NCBI GenBank assembly: GCA_965222695.1
Contig: OZ244967.1
Location: 682,001 to 746,000 of the forward strand
Source of the DNA: UBA7957 sp965222695
Lineage (GTDB): Bacteria; Pseudomonadota; Gammaproteobacteria; Granulosicoccales; Granulosicoccaceae
Length of the DNA: 64,000 nucleotides
Direction of reading: 5' to 3'
Part shown: positions 35,350 to 44,949 of the stretch, piece by piece
Layout: every line of letters begins with the position of its first letter
Position numbering within the stretch: the first letter of the stretch is position 1
Program-made: the position numbers and the translations under genes
The notes under the pieces: generated by a model
Database searches by the model: none
The model's input: the letters and a program-made list of their open reading frames with translations, nothing else
Told to the model about the DNA's origin: nothing

Positions 35350-35388
35350 ATCTTAGATAAGCTCTAAACGTTCATTGACATATGTCAA
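35350..35388 (-). promoter_or_regulatory. FNR/ANR-type operator and promoter of ccoN
   Basis: TTGACATATGTCAA (35375-35388) is a perfect palindrome that fits the FNR consensus TTGAY-N4-RTCAA. On the minus strand a -10-like TAAGAT lies at 35355-35350. A start near 35340-35343 would place the operator centre about 40 bp upstream, the class II activator position (-41.5). This predicts induction of the oxidase at low oxygen. The site could also serve ccoI on the other side. Confidence 0.7.
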
Positions 35389-35625
35389 TTATCTCAGTAA
35401 GTTCTACATATTTTTAGAATATTTGGTAATACTAATATATCCTCATAGAGACAGTGCGATTCTAGAACAAAACACCGGGCAGAAGGGCTGGATTGGAAAA
35501 TCTATGGATCAATATTGCACTCTTAAATACTGCTCGCTTTTTGATGGTGATCATTTCAAGCTCGCGTATAAATACCGAGAATCTCCGCCTTTGAATTTGT
35601 GTGCTATCAGCAGATTTTATCGTCG

Positions 35626-38115
35626 ATGAAAAGCAAATCCGTGGACCTGTCGCAGGAACTTGCTGAAGATGATCCGGACATTTGCTTTCATTGCGGGCTC
35701 GATATTCCTGCCGGTACCCGCTTCAGTGCCAAAGTTCTGGAGGAGAAACGCAAAATGTGTTGCGCCGGTTGTGCCGCTGTCGCCGAGGCCATTGTGGACT
35801 CGGGTCAGGAATCGTTCTACCGGCACCGCACCGAATATGCACCTCGCGGGACGGTCGTCCTGCCGGATTTTCTCAAGGAACTGGAGGTCTACGACAATCC
35901 CGAAATCCAAAAGAGTTTTGTTGTCGAGCGATCTGAAAACACCCGTGAAGCATCACTGTTACTCGAAGGCATCACCTGTGCAGCCTGTGTATGGTTGAAC
36001 GAAAAGCAGATCGCCGGACTCGACGGCGTTATATCCGTCCAGATTAACTATGCCACACACCGCGTTCAGCTGATCTGGGATGAAGCAACAATACGCCTCA
36101 GTGATATTCTCGCGGCGATACGCTCCATCGGTTACTCGGCTCATCCTTACGATCCGAACCAACAACACAAGCTGCTGCAAACGGAACGGAAAAATGCCAT
36201 TCGACGCATAGGCGTGGCCGGTGTGCTCGGCATGCAGATCATGATGCTGTCCGTGGCCTTGTACTTTGGTGACTGGGTAGGCATAGCGGATAACTACCGC
36301 CGATTGTTCTACTGGGCGGCCTTTATTCTGTGCGGCCCGATTCTGATTTATTCAGCCAGGCCGTTTTTCGCTGCCGCGTTCAGAGATATCAAAAACGGGC
36401 AGACCGGCATGGATATCCCCGTTGCACTGGGCTTGACAATAGCGTTTGCTGCCAGTGTCCTGACCACCGTACGCGGCGCAGGGCATGTCTACTACGATTC
36501 GGTGGCGATGTTTGTATTCTTTTTATCCACCGCCCGCTTTTTTGAATTCAGGGCGCGCGAACACTCTGCCGATGTCAATGAAAGGCTGACCAGGGTCACT
36601 CCGGCGACCGCTCATCGATTAAGCCGCGTGGACGGAAAAACTGAAACCGTCGCCGTGGCCGAATTGATCCCCTGCGATCAGGTTCGTGTCTTTGCCGGCG
36701 AGATTGTCCCGACCGATGGGGTGATTGTCTCGGGTGTATCGAGTGTCGATGAGTCATTGTTGAGCGGCGAGAGTTTGCCGCGATCATGCAAAGCCGGGGA
36801 TCAAGTCGTCGGCGGCAGCGTCAATGCTGAAAGCCCGATCCTGGTCAGGGTCGAGTCCGTCGGGGAAGAGACTGTCCTGTCTCACATGCTCAGGCTGATG
36901 CAACGGGCCCAATCGGAAAAACCGGCCGTGGCGATTTCGGCCAACAAAATTGCCGGCTGGTTCGTATCGGGCATTCTCACGCTGGCCGTGCTGTCGGGTG
37001 TTGGCTGGTATCTGGCAGGCAATGAACGGTGGCTGGAGATAGTGATTTCCCTGCTGGTGGTGACCTGTCCCTGTGCACTGTCCCTGGCGACGCCTGCCGC
37101 ATTAACCGCCGCTACGGGTGCGCTGGCATCTGCCGGAATCCTGGTGACCCGCGGCCATGCGCTGGAGACTTTAAGCAAAATCACGGACTTTTGTTTTGAC
37201 AAGACCGGTACTTTGACCGATGGCAGACTGAATCTGAGAAAACTGAGAAATTACAGCTCCTTGTCAGATCAGGAGGTTTTGCGGCTGGCAGCGGCGCTGG
37301 AGCAGGATTCTGAGCATTTGCTCGGTAAGGCACTGCGGGCAGCAGCTCAACATCAAGGGCTCGACGTCGAATCGATTCAGGTGAAGGACAGCCGAAACTT
37401 TCCCGGACAGGGGGTCAGCGCCGATATTGCAGGAAAGAAGTACTCGGTCGGTAACAGTGATTTTGTTGCTTCGGATAGCAATGCCTGTTTAAGCCGGCAA
37501 GAACTTGAGCGGCTCGGATCAGAAGGCTACTCAGTGGTCCTGCTTGGCGGCGAGGGTGAGATTTTAGCGGGATTCCTGTTCGGGGATGAAATCCGGCCTG
37601 ATGCGGCCGAGTTAATTTCGGAGCTGCACGAGCGGCAGATTTCGGTTCATCTGTTGACGGGTGATACAGCATCCGCGGCACAGCGAATCGCCGGTGAGAC
37701 CGGAATCAAGCAGGTGGTTTTTCGCATGCACCCCAATGAAAAACTGCGATACCTGAAAAAATTGCAAAGTGAGGACAAAGTGGTTGCAATGATCGGGGAC
37801 GGTATCAATGATTCCCCTATACTGGCGGGCGCGCAGGTTTCTATCGCAATGGGCAGTGCCACGCAACTGGCGAAATTCAACGCCGATATCGTTCTGATGT
37901 CCAATGCTCTGGGCACCCTGAGGGATGGTTTAAGGCACGCAGTAAAAACAGTCGCCGTAATCCGGCAAAATCTGGCCTGGGCATTGGTTTATAATTTGAT
38001 CGCCGTTCCCGCAGCCATCGCCGGATATGTTTCTCCCTGGATGGCGGCAATCGGCATGTCATTGAGTTCCTTGCTGGTGGTATTGAATTCTGCCAGATTA
38101 CGGCGGCTTCAATAG
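35626..38115 (+). CDS. ccoI: CcoI (FixI) copper-exporting P1B-type ATPase for cbb3 assembly
   Basis: An 829-residue heavy-metal ATPase. N-terminal Cys motifs: CFHCGLDIP and CCAGC, then an HMA domain (GITCAACVWLNE, about residue 110). Then membrane helices, the actuator loop with SVDESLLSGESLP, the transport motif TCPCALS, phosphorylation site FDKTGTLTDG, and hinge MIGDGINDSPIL. It supplies copper to the CuB site of CcoN. It is divergent from ccoN and followed 23 bp later by ccoS. ATG 35626 is preferred; the frame is open from 35599. Confidence 0.95.
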   Translation: MKSKSVDLSQELAEDDPDICFHCGLDIPAGTRFSAKVLEEKRKMCCAGCAAVAEAIVDSGQESFYRHRTEYAPRGTVVLPDFLKELEVYDNPEIQKSFVVERSENTREASLLLEGITCAACVWLNEKQIAGLDGVISVQINYATHRVQLIWDEATIRLSDILAAIRSIGYSAHPYDPNQQHKLLQTERKNAIRRIGVAGVLGMQIMMLSVALYFGDWVGIADNYRRLFYWAAFILCGPILIYSARPFFAAAFRDIKNGQTGMDIPVALGLTIAFAASVLTTVRGAGHVYYDSVAMFVFFLSTARFFEFRAREHSADVNERLTRVTPATAHRLSRVDGKTETVAVAELIPCDQVRVFAGEIVPTDGVIVSGVSSVDESLLSGESLPRSCKAGDQVVGGSVNAESPILVRVESVGEETVLSHMLRLMQRAQSEKPAVAISANKIAGWFVSGILTLAVLSGVGWYLAGNERWLEIVISLLVVTCPCALSLATPAALTAATGALASAGILVTRGHALETLSKITDFCFDKTGTLTDGRLNLRKLRNYSSLSDQEVLRLAAALEQDSEHLLGKALRAAAQHQGLDVESIQVKDSRNFPGQGVSADIAGKKYSVGNSDFVASDSNACLSRQELERLGSEGYSVVLLGGEGEILAGFLFGDEIRPDAAELISELHERQISVHLLTGDTASAAQRIAGETGIKQVVFRMHPNEKLRYLKKLQSEDKVVAMIGDGINDSPILAGAQVSIAMGSATQLAKFNADIVLMSNALGTLRDGLRHAVKTVAVIRQNLAWALVYNLIAVPAAIAGYVSPWMAAIGMSLSSLLVVLNSARLRRLQ

Positions 38116-38138
38116 ATCCGCATTTAGCGAGAAGAGGT

Positions 38139-38336
38139 ATGGACGTTTTATATTTGCTCTTACCCATCAGTGGTATATTCACACTGGTGATAGTCATTGC
38201 CTTGTTTTGGGCGGTGAAGTCAGGTCAATTCGACGATTTGGAGGGGCCCGCCTATCGAATTTTAATGGACGACGACGAAGCGCAGAAACCGAACCCTTCC
38301 GATAAGGCCGTAAATTCAGATGATAAAAAAGATTAA
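38139..38336 (+). CDS. ccoS: cbb3 oxidase maturation protein CcoS
   Basis: A 65-residue single-helix protein (MDVLYLLLPISGIFTLVIVIALFWAVKSGQFDDLEGPAYRIL would be its signature region; the GQFDDLEGPAYRIL part is diagnostic). It is required for cofactor insertion into the cbb3 catalytic subunit. It directly follows ccoI. Confidence 0.93.
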   Translation: MDVLYLLLPISGIFTLVIVIALFWAVKSGQFDDLEGPAYRILMDDDEAQKPNPSDKAVNSDDKKD

Positions 38337-38341
38337 ATATT

Positions 38342-38360
38342 AGTTATAATTTATTGAAAT
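38342..38360. repeat. 19-bp AT-rich repeat, copy 2
   Basis: Identical to 27371-27389 (AGTTATAATTTATTGAAAT). Six bases after the ccoS stop. Role unknown. Confidence 0.4.
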
Positions 38361-38671
38361 ATAGCTATTATATGGAAATTTATTGATCGCAATTTCTTTT
38401 CCTTTACCTGAAATTAACATTTCTTATATTGCCCTAAAGCACTTTCACGGCTATATTCCATAAGTTCCGTGAATTTCGACACATTTTAATAAAAACACTT
38501 TGCGGACTGGGTGGAGCTGAGAGCGGTTTTATCAGTTCTGCAGGTGAGTCAACATGTCGCGATTAAGTAGCTTCTCACATGACTATCAATAATGAGCCAT
38601 CAAAATGAGAAGCAGTAGCGACCAAAACAGTGTTAGTTATTTTGGCAAAGTTATTCAGACGTATTAAAGAA

Positions 38672-38743
38672 ATGATGATTGCTGATACTGAAGGGTTCTG
38701 GGGATTAGAGTTACCTACAGATACCGGTGAGTACAGCGATTGA
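38672..38743 (+). CDS. Possible small peptide (23 aa)
   Basis: ATG ATG at 38672 opens a 23-residue frame with the tail FWGLELPTDTGEYSD. The open frame extends upstream to a GTG near 38630 with a hydrophobic/basic N-terminal part (VILAKLFRRIKE). I do not recognise it. No clear ribosome site is seen, so it may be chance. Confidence 0.2.
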   Translation: MMIADTEGFWGLELPTDTGEYSD

Positions 38744-38753
38744 GCAAATGTCA

Positions 38754-38776
38754 GACGCCGTCACTCTGACGGCGTC
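38754..38776 (-). terminator. Hairpin downstream of tamB
   Basis: Perfect 9-bp stem GACGCCGTC / GACGGCGTC with a 5-base loop, 46 bp past the tamB stop on its strand. No T-run follows on either strand, so it is a weak terminator or 3'-end stabiliser. Confidence 0.45.
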
Positions 38777-38821
38777 ATTCGGATAAAACCCTTTTCCTGG
38801 ATCTGCCTGGAATTCCATCGC

Positions 38822-41800
38822 CTAGAATTCCATCGAATAAAACAAATCCACTGCGCGCTCTATACCCTGAGCGGTTTCCAGATAGAGTTTTCTCGATAAT
38901 TCATAACGCAAATACAAGGTGTTAACCGGTGTGAACACGCCCACCCCGTAGCGAATCAACAGTTTTGACGACAGCCGGCCGCTGAGCAACACCTGGGTAT
39001 CCTCACCGCGCCCGCTGGCTTCGATATTGAATTCGCGAATACCGAACACTTCGGCGATATCGGTAGCAAGGCCCCGCCCGTTGGCTATACCCATGGACAG
39101 GGCCGCAGTCGCCAGAATATTGCTGTCGTTACTGTCGCCGGCGTTGATGTCCCGGCCGAGCACGATATAGGCCAGTATTCGTTCCTGTTCCATGGGAGGT
39201 TCGGAATACAAGGTGATGATAGGTTTATCGACACTGCCGGTTATCAACAGGCCCGCCCGCACATCTTCAACTTCGCGAAAAGCTTCAATATTCAGGCTTG
39301 ACTGGTTAGTCGGTCCGATGAGTAAAACCTGACCGTCCTCTACCGTCAGATCCTGACCATAGGATTTGTAGGTACCCTGGGGAATCGTAATTTCGCCGTG
39401 CAGTTCAAAGGGTTTATTGTCCCGTTTAAGCAGCCGGAATTCCCCTTTCAGCTGGGCCCGCATGCCATAGCCCGACAGGCGGACAGCGTCGCCCAGTTTG
39501 ATCTGTATATCGGTTTTGATATTCCATCCGTCCGGATCATCCCGGGCGGATTCCTGTTCACTGCTGATGATCACATCGGGTGAGGGGCCTATTGCCCGCT
39601 CCGGAATTTCTTTAATATTGATCGCCGCGGCCAGAACGTTTAGGTTTCCGCGTATCTCCACATTTTTGGGCTCGATTCGAAGCTCGATGTCGGGTGCGAA
39701 CACGGATTCAATCAAGGGTTTCTCGCTGAACACCAGCGCATCTCCCCTGGCATTCAGTACGAGTTGCCAGGCCTGTATATTTTTCCAGTCAGCCTTACCA
39801 CTGATGGAGAATTGTCCGTTACCGCTTTCTATCTGGCCTGATAAACTTGCCGTGCGGCCGGTAACGATCGATTTGATTGAACCGCCCGTAACGGTGATCG
39901 GTAAATCATTTGATGAGAGCTTGGGATTTTTCACCACAACCGTGCCGCTGAATACGGGCTCATGCAACCTTCCGTTAAAGCTGCCCTTAGCCGATACAAG
40001 GCCGGAGAACTGATCGAAATCCGGCAAAAACCCTTTCAGCATAGCGATATCGAATCCCTTTAATTCGACAAAGCCTGTCCTGAATCTCATCGGCCTTTCG
40101 GCCGGATTGATATTGAAATTGACGTCCGCCGAGCCGAAGTCGTTCGATCGCAGAGCAAGGTTTCCCGTGACGGCGGTTTTATCGACACTGGCATCGATCG
40201 TCAATCGCTGGTAGGTGATATTGAGCCCTTCCTCGGGTTTTGCGACATCGACCTTTACGGATCCATTGTTTACCTGGCCGGACACATTCAGATGCAGTTT
40301 GCCCGCGATCTCCTGGCCCCAGCCTATAGAGACATCCGCATTGGAATTTCCCGTCAGCCGGGTTTTATCCGGCAAAAATCGGTTGAGTTGTTGAAGAGGG
40401 TAGTCAACTAATTGCCAGTACGCCTGTCCGCTTGCGGAAGCATCCAGGCTTTCTTTGAGACAAAGCCGGCTTCTGCCGTTTCGCCAGCAGTGTTTATCAA
40501 CGGTGAAAATCTTTGATCGCGGATTCCACGATAATTTGGTTCTCTCACGCAAAGTCCAGGGGTGGTGAGGAAGCGCTATTCGTGATTTCTCAAGATATCC
40601 CGACCAGTCCAGCTTTTCACTGAGTCCGCCGCTGACGGTCATCTGCAACTGTTTGACCGGATCCGCTGATGCTTGAAGATTACCGGAATGCGCCAACCGT
40701 GTCCCCCCGAGCTGAAGCTGTACATTCTTAATCGGGCGGGTATGGACGGTGATACGATCGGCCTTAAAATTCAGATTGCTTTGCTGCCCGGCGAGCTGAC
40801 GGATATCGGCTCGCAGATGTAAGTTGTTCGCCGAATAATCCCGCCAGTTGAGCTGAGAGGATTTTAGCGCAATGTCCATGTCCGGTAATGCCAGATCGCC
40901 CTTTACTGAAAATTCACCGTTGAGCTTGCCGTACAAATCCGGCCACAGACTTTTCAAACGGTTCAGCGCCAGATTTCCCTTGAGATCCCAGGTGTCGGAA
41001 ACCTTTCCGCTAACGGTAAGTTTATTCTGTTGATTGATCAATCGCAGGCTTTCAATCTCCCACTGTTTTTCCGCATCAAGGCTGAATATTGCGTGTGCAT
41101 GAATCGGATAGCCGCGCAACCGCCCCTGAACGACTGCCGGTTTGATTTTTATCGTCCAGTTTTTTTGCTTGTCCCGGGTGCCTTGGGCGAGCAGGTTCCC
41201 GGCGAGATTGCCCGGAAGCTGCGGAAAACGCTGCTCGGGATTAATATCGGCAAAGTGCAGACTGCTGTTCCAGGCCAGCTGCTTTGACCAATCCAATTCT
41301 GCCTGGCCCTGTATTAGGCCTCCCAAAGTGTTCACGGCAACTTCTTCGGCCTTTAACCGATTCCGGTTGATTAAGCCTGTGACGGAGGCTTCACTCGGCG
41401 GTATGGCCTCACCGCTGACTCCGGATTGGAACTGTGCTCGAAAATCATCCAGATCCCCGTCGATTTGGATATAGCCGTCCGTTAATCTGGCCAGAGTGTG
41501 CGATTCGATAGGCCAACCGGTTTCATGCCAGCTCAAACGTGCGGAAGTCGGCATTTTGGGTGTCAATAAACGGCTGGTGCCTTGGAGCCGGCTCCGCACA
41601 ACACCGAATGTCTGCGCCGAGTAGGACAGATCGCCCAAGGATCCGCTGAGATCCGAGGAAACCGAGAGATCCCGCCAGTCTATAAGGTTCTCCGCTATCC
41701 AATCGAGTTTAAGGTCCAGCGGGTAGTCGTTTTCCAGCGTGATCCGGCCCGAGGCACTGGCGATTATATTCTTATATCTTGCGGAAAGTCTGCGGATGTT

Positions 41801-42310
41801 GACTTGATTGCCGCTCGACTCCGCCTGCAGTCTGAGGTTGCTGACAATCACCGGATTTGCATTATCGGAATAATCGACAACCAGTTCTCCGATTCGCAAT
41901 TCCGCAAGATCCAGATTCAGAGGTAAATTGATATCAGGCAGAGTGATCGTTTTGTCTGAGCCCCCGGACGGCGTGGATTTTCGCCGGCTATGGATATTCA
42001 GACGGTCTATGCTTACATGCTCGGCACAGAACAGTTTTGCCGCCAGGCACAGGGCATTCCAATCACTTTGTATCCCCTCAGCCCGAATGGCTATGTTTTC
42101 ATCTTCCCATCCGAGCGATCCGGCTTGTATTCCGTTCAGCAATTCCCCGCCCGTAATTTGTGCCGACAACCTCGGCTCCCAATCTCTGATCAACAGACTA
42201 AGCTCGCGGTTTCCCTCCGTTGTGAACAGAAACCACGCCGCCAGACACAGGCCTATGACAAACAGGGCCGCTATGGTCGTTAACAGGATACGTACCAGAC
42301 TGATCAACAT
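38822..42310 (-). CDS. tamB: Translocation and assembly module subunit TamB
   Basis: A 1162-residue inner-membrane-anchored protein with one N-terminal helix (IRILLTTIAALFVIGLCLAAWFLF-like segment near residues 7-30) and a very long beta-taco repeat region. It ends in the conserved DUF490 domain (VEDGQVLLIGPTNQSSLNIEAFREVEDVRAGL ... LAYIVLGRD ... VGVFTPVNTLYLRYELSRKLYLE region). With TamA it bridges the envelope and supports outer-membrane protein insertion and phospholipid transport. Its ATG overlaps the tamA stop (TAATG), so translation is coupled. Confidence 0.95.
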   Translation of the reverse strand: MLISLVRILLTTIAALFVIGLCLAAWFLFTTEGNRELSLLIRDWEPRLSAQITGGELLNGIQAGSLGWEDENIAIRAEGIQSDWNALCLAAKLFCAEHVSIDRLNIHSRRKSTPSGGSDKTITLPDINLPLNLDLAELRIGELVVDYSDNANPVIVSNLRLQAESSGNQVNIRRLSARYKNIIASASGRITLENDYPLDLKLDWIAENLIDWRDLSVSSDLSGSLGDLSYSAQTFGVVRSRLQGTSRLLTPKMPTSARLSWHETGWPIESHTLARLTDGYIQIDGDLDDFRAQFQSGVSGEAIPPSEASVTGLINRNRLKAEEVAVNTLGGLIQGQAELDWSKQLAWNSSLHFADINPEQRFPQLPGNLAGNLLAQGTRDKQKNWTIKIKPAVVQGRLRGYPIHAHAIFSLDAEKQWEIESLRLINQQNKLTVSGKVSDTWDLKGNLALNRLKSLWPDLYGKLNGEFSVKGDLALPDMDIALKSSQLNWRDYSANNLHLRADIRQLAGQQSNLNFKADRITVHTRPIKNVQLQLGGTRLAHSGNLQASADPVKQLQMTVSGGLSEKLDWSGYLEKSRIALPHHPWTLRERTKLSWNPRSKIFTVDKHCWRNGRSRLCLKESLDASASGQAYWQLVDYPLQQLNRFLPDKTRLTGNSNADVSIGWGQEIAGKLHLNVSGQVNNGSVKVDVAKPEEGLNITYQRLTIDASVDKTAVTGNLALRSNDFGSADVNFNINPAERPMRFRTGFVELKGFDIAMLKGFLPDFDQFSGLVSAKGSFNGRLHEPVFSGTVVVKNPKLSSNDLPITVTGGSIKSIVTGRTASLSGQIESGNGQFSISGKADWKNIQAWQLVLNARGDALVFSEKPLIESVFAPDIELRIEPKNVEIRGNLNVLAAAINIKEIPERAIGPSPDVIISSEQESARDDPDGWNIKTDIQIKLGDAVRLSGYGMRAQLKGEFRLLKRDNKPFELHGEITIPQGTYKSYGQDLTVEDGQVLLIGPTNQSSLNIEAFREVEDVRAGLLITGSVDKPIITLYSEPPMEQERILAYIVLGRDINAGDSNDSNILATAALSMGIANGRGLATDIAEVFGIREFNIEASGRGEDTQVLLSGRLSSKLLIRYGVGVFTPVNTLYLRYELSRKLYLETAQGIERAVDLFYSMEF

Positions 42311-44061
42311 TACAGATCAGGCCCCAGCGACAGGTGAAACTGTATAGGTTTGTCTTCTTCGCTGACGCCGACCCCCATATCGATTCTCAAAGGCCCGACA
42401 GGCGATTGCCATCGAATTCCTACTCCGGTTCCGACCCGATATCGCTCGTCAAAATGATCGAAGGCGCGCCCGGCATCGACAAATACCGCCACACTCCACT
42501 TCTCATAAAACCGATAATCATATTCAATCGTGCCGACTTCCATAAACCGGCCTCCGAGCAGGTTGCCTTCATCGTCTTCGGGGGCGATTGAATGGTATTT
42601 AAAACCACGGATGCTGCGGTCGCCGCCGACAAAGAAACGATGAGTCGCCGGCACTTTATCGAATTCGTCCGTGCTTATAGCCCCATAGTCCAGGCCCATG
42701 ATCAATTTATGCTTCACCTTGTAAGTGCGCAGCCATCGCATTGACAGCACGGATTTAAACATATCGATATCGGAAAAGAATTGCCGGGTTCCACCCATTA
42801 ACTGAAATGACAGGTGATTCCCCCAGCGCGGTGATGTGCCTCCGCGTAATTGTGTGCGTGAGTAACTGATTCCCGGCAGAATCAGATTGGTGGTTTCGCT
42901 TTCGTCCGCGGTTTCGAATTTCTCGTGCTCCCAACGGATAAATATGCTTTGCTGCCATAATCTGGGCGTTTGATGGATATGCTGAAAATTCAGTGTCCGC
43001 AATTGGCTGCGGGTGTCATCCGTATCTTCATTGAGCGCCCCGAAATCGGCCAGGTAGTAGTCGGTCAGCGGTTTCTTTCGCTTGGGGATTTTGTACTGCG
43101 CCGAGAATTCCTGTTGTATTTCGGATATTCCCGCACTGATATCAATGGAGTGCCCCCGGCTGTTGTGATGCGGCCTTCGCCAGGTCAATTTGGTTCTTGG
43201 ACCGGTATCGGTTGCAAAACCAACCCCGAAACCGATCTTGTTATCATTCGCCGCTTCCAGATCGACCTTGATCGGTACGTGGTATTCACGGGATTGGTCG
43301 CGAAGGGTGCGGACTCTGACTTTGGAAAAGTAGCCGCTGGATTGCAGCTGCCGCGTGAATTCCGCAATCCTGATGGCTTCGTAGGCTTCGCCCGGAGTAA
43401 ACGGCACCCAACGGTTGAGAAATTTGTCGCTGAAGATATCACTGTCGAAAAGAATCTCACCGAACCGGTAGCGCCTTCCGCTGTCGAAACGCAAGACAAT
43501 TTCCGCCGTATTGAGATCTTTACGGACCTTTACTACGTTTTCAAGAAACCGGGCGTCAAAAAACCCGCGTTCCTGGGCCGCATCAAACAAGGCATTTTTT
43601 GCTTCTTCATAGCGTTTGTGATTGAGAACCTGGCCAGTCTTCAACGGCAGCTTTTCGATGAGTTTACGGAAAACTTTGTCGTTTTGAGTTTGCGCCTCGC
43701 CACTGAGTTCAAGATCGATCTGTGTGATCTTCACTGGAGGTCCGGGATCCACGCTTATCTCAATTCTGTGCAGGGTGCTGGACTTTTCATTCTCCGTGCT
43801 TCGCTTAATGCTGATCTGGCTGTTGTAGTATCCCAGGGCCTGTAATGACAGCTGCACATCGGCCGGCAGATTCTCCGCGAAGGCTTGCAGATTCCGCTCA
43901 TTTTCATTGGCCGGCTCGCCGACAAACAACTCCACATTTTTTTTCAATTCATCCTCTATACCCTTGACAACAATTTCAACTTCCGCCGAGGCAAAGCCCG
44001 GGTGGAGCAGAAGCAGGATAAGGCAGCTTTGACGCAGGCTTGTGAATGATCGAAGGGGCAT
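42310..44061 (-). CDS. tamA: Translocation and assembly module subunit TamA
   Basis: A 583-residue Omp85-family outer-membrane protein. Signal peptide (CLILLLLHPGFASA), three POTRA domains (about 25-265, with VKGIEDELKKNVELFVG at the first) and a 16-strand barrel (about 270-583). The barrel has the conserved motif VGGDRSIRGFKYHSI (substrate-gating loop 6) and a C-terminal strand IQFHLSLGPDL with terminal hydrophobic residue. It is the partner of TamB and the first gene of the pair. Confidence 0.95.
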   Translation of the reverse strand: MPLRSFTSLRQSCLILLLLHPGFASAEVEIVVKGIEDELKKNVELFVGEPANENERNLQAFAENLPADVQLSLQALGYYNSQISIKRSTENEKSSTLHRIEISVDPGPPVKITQIDLELSGEAQTQNDKVFRKLIEKLPLKTGQVLNHKRYEEAKNALFDAAQERGFFDARFLENVVKVRKDLNTAEIVLRFDSGRRYRFGEILFDSDIFSDKFLNRWVPFTPGEAYEAIRIAEFTRQLQSSGYFSKVRVRTLRDQSREYHVPIKVDLEAANDNKIGFGVGFATDTGPRTKLTWRRPHHNSRGHSIDISAGISEIQQEFSAQYKIPKRKKPLTDYYLADFGALNEDTDDTRSQLRTLNFQHIHQTPRLWQQSIFIRWEHEKFETADESETTNLILPGISYSRTQLRGGTSPRWGNHLSFQLMGGTRQFFSDIDMFKSVLSMRWLRTYKVKHKLIMGLDYGAISTDEFDKVPATHRFFVGGDRSIRGFKYHSIAPEDDEGNLLGGRFMEVGTIEYDYRFYEKWSVAVFVDAGRAFDHFDERYRVGTGVGIRWQSPVGPLRIDMGVGVSEEDKPIQFHLSLGPDL

Positions 44062-44335
44062 ATGGATTTAACAGAAGTGATTGTTCTGACGATTTTTTGG
44101 CATAGGGTTTTTGATCTATCCGCTTATAAATGACTGATTACGCATTATATTTATAGAACCCCGCGCCAGGGTTCAGACATGCGTTGCCTTCTATCGCTTA
44201 CTATAACGGGTTTGGCTGCGACGCTCGTGAACATGCCGTAATAATGCCCCTGAATGCATCGCCCGCGGAACCTTTATATCTCCCCCCAGTCACAAGCAAG
44301 CAGCGGTCCTAAGTTATATAGCCTTTTCCGAAACA

Positions 44336-44866
44336 ATGAGAAAAACCAATTTACGAAATTTAAAACTTTATTTGGCGGCCTTATGTCTGTTCGCCGGTTG
44401 CCAGGCGGCAGTTGCCGAATCCGACAGTGTGGATTTTGATCTGCTCGATTTGAAAGGAACACCGGTTAAATTGAGTCAACTTCTCGGGGGCGGACAATGG
44501 TTATTGGTGATGATTTGGGCGACCGATTGCGTGATTTGCATGGAGGAGAAACCCAGGATTTCAGATTTTCATGATCGATACAAGGACACCATGGCAAGGG
44601 TGATCGGAATTGCGCTTGACGGCTACGAGAAAAAAACCCTGATTGAGCGATTCATCCAAAAACACAGAACGACTTTCCCCACCTTTACCGGTGATCTGGC
44701 GTCTATTGCCCGCAGCTATGAACTATCCACTCAAGAGCGGCTCAGAGGTACGCCAACCTATCTGTTATACACCCCTGACGGAGATTTGGTGGGTAATAAT
44801 CCGGGTCCCTTGTCGGACGGTGCGATTGCCCGATTTATCGAGAAATACAACAAGGCGCACAATTAA
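44336..44866 (+). CDS. TlpA-like thioredoxin-fold lipoprotein
   Basis: A 176-residue exported protein. The N-terminus has lipobox-like LFAGC (Cys22) after a hydrophobic segment. The fold begins FDLLDLKGTPVKLSQLLGGGQWLLVMIWATDCVIC, so the redox pair is CVIC at the standard place after a beta strand, and a cis-Pro RGTPTYLLY follows near residue 138. It resembles TlpA/ResA thiol-disulfide proteins acting in the periplasm on cytochrome or other exported substrates. The CVIC pair is unusual compared with CPPC/CPAC. It is 83 bp upstream of the SGNH-hydrolase gene, in the same direction. Confidence 0.85.
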   Translation: MRKTNLRNLKLYLAALCLFAGCQAAVAESDSVDFDLLDLKGTPVKLSQLLGGGQWLLVMIWATDCVICMEEKPRISDFHDRYKDTMARVIGIALDGYEKKTLIERFIQKHRTTFPTFTGDLASIARSYELSTQERLRGTPTYLLYTPDGDLVGNNPGPLSDGAIARFIEKYNKAHN

Positions 44867-44949
44867 GCATTCAGACTGCCGGTAAGACTTGATTTATCGC
44901 GTCAAAATTTACACGATAACGCGTTTGTTGATCCGGATTTCTTCTCTCG

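Larger units (their letters stand above)
38337..38821. other. 485-bp intergenic region after ccoS
   Basis: AT-rich DNA between ccoS and the tamB stop. It holds copy 2 of a 19-bp repeat (38342-38360), an imperfectly flanked GCTTCTCA / TGAGAAGC inverted repeat around 38570-38612, a possible small frame at 38672-38743, and a hairpin at 38754-38776. I see no known RNA gene in it. Confidence 0.5.

Noticed and set aside
35375..35629. 84-codon plus-strand frame starting at the FNR palindrome
   Set aside because: Its start lies in the operator, and the frame has no family match or ribosome site.
42970..43845. 291-codon plus-strand frame
   Set aside because: It is antisense to tamA.
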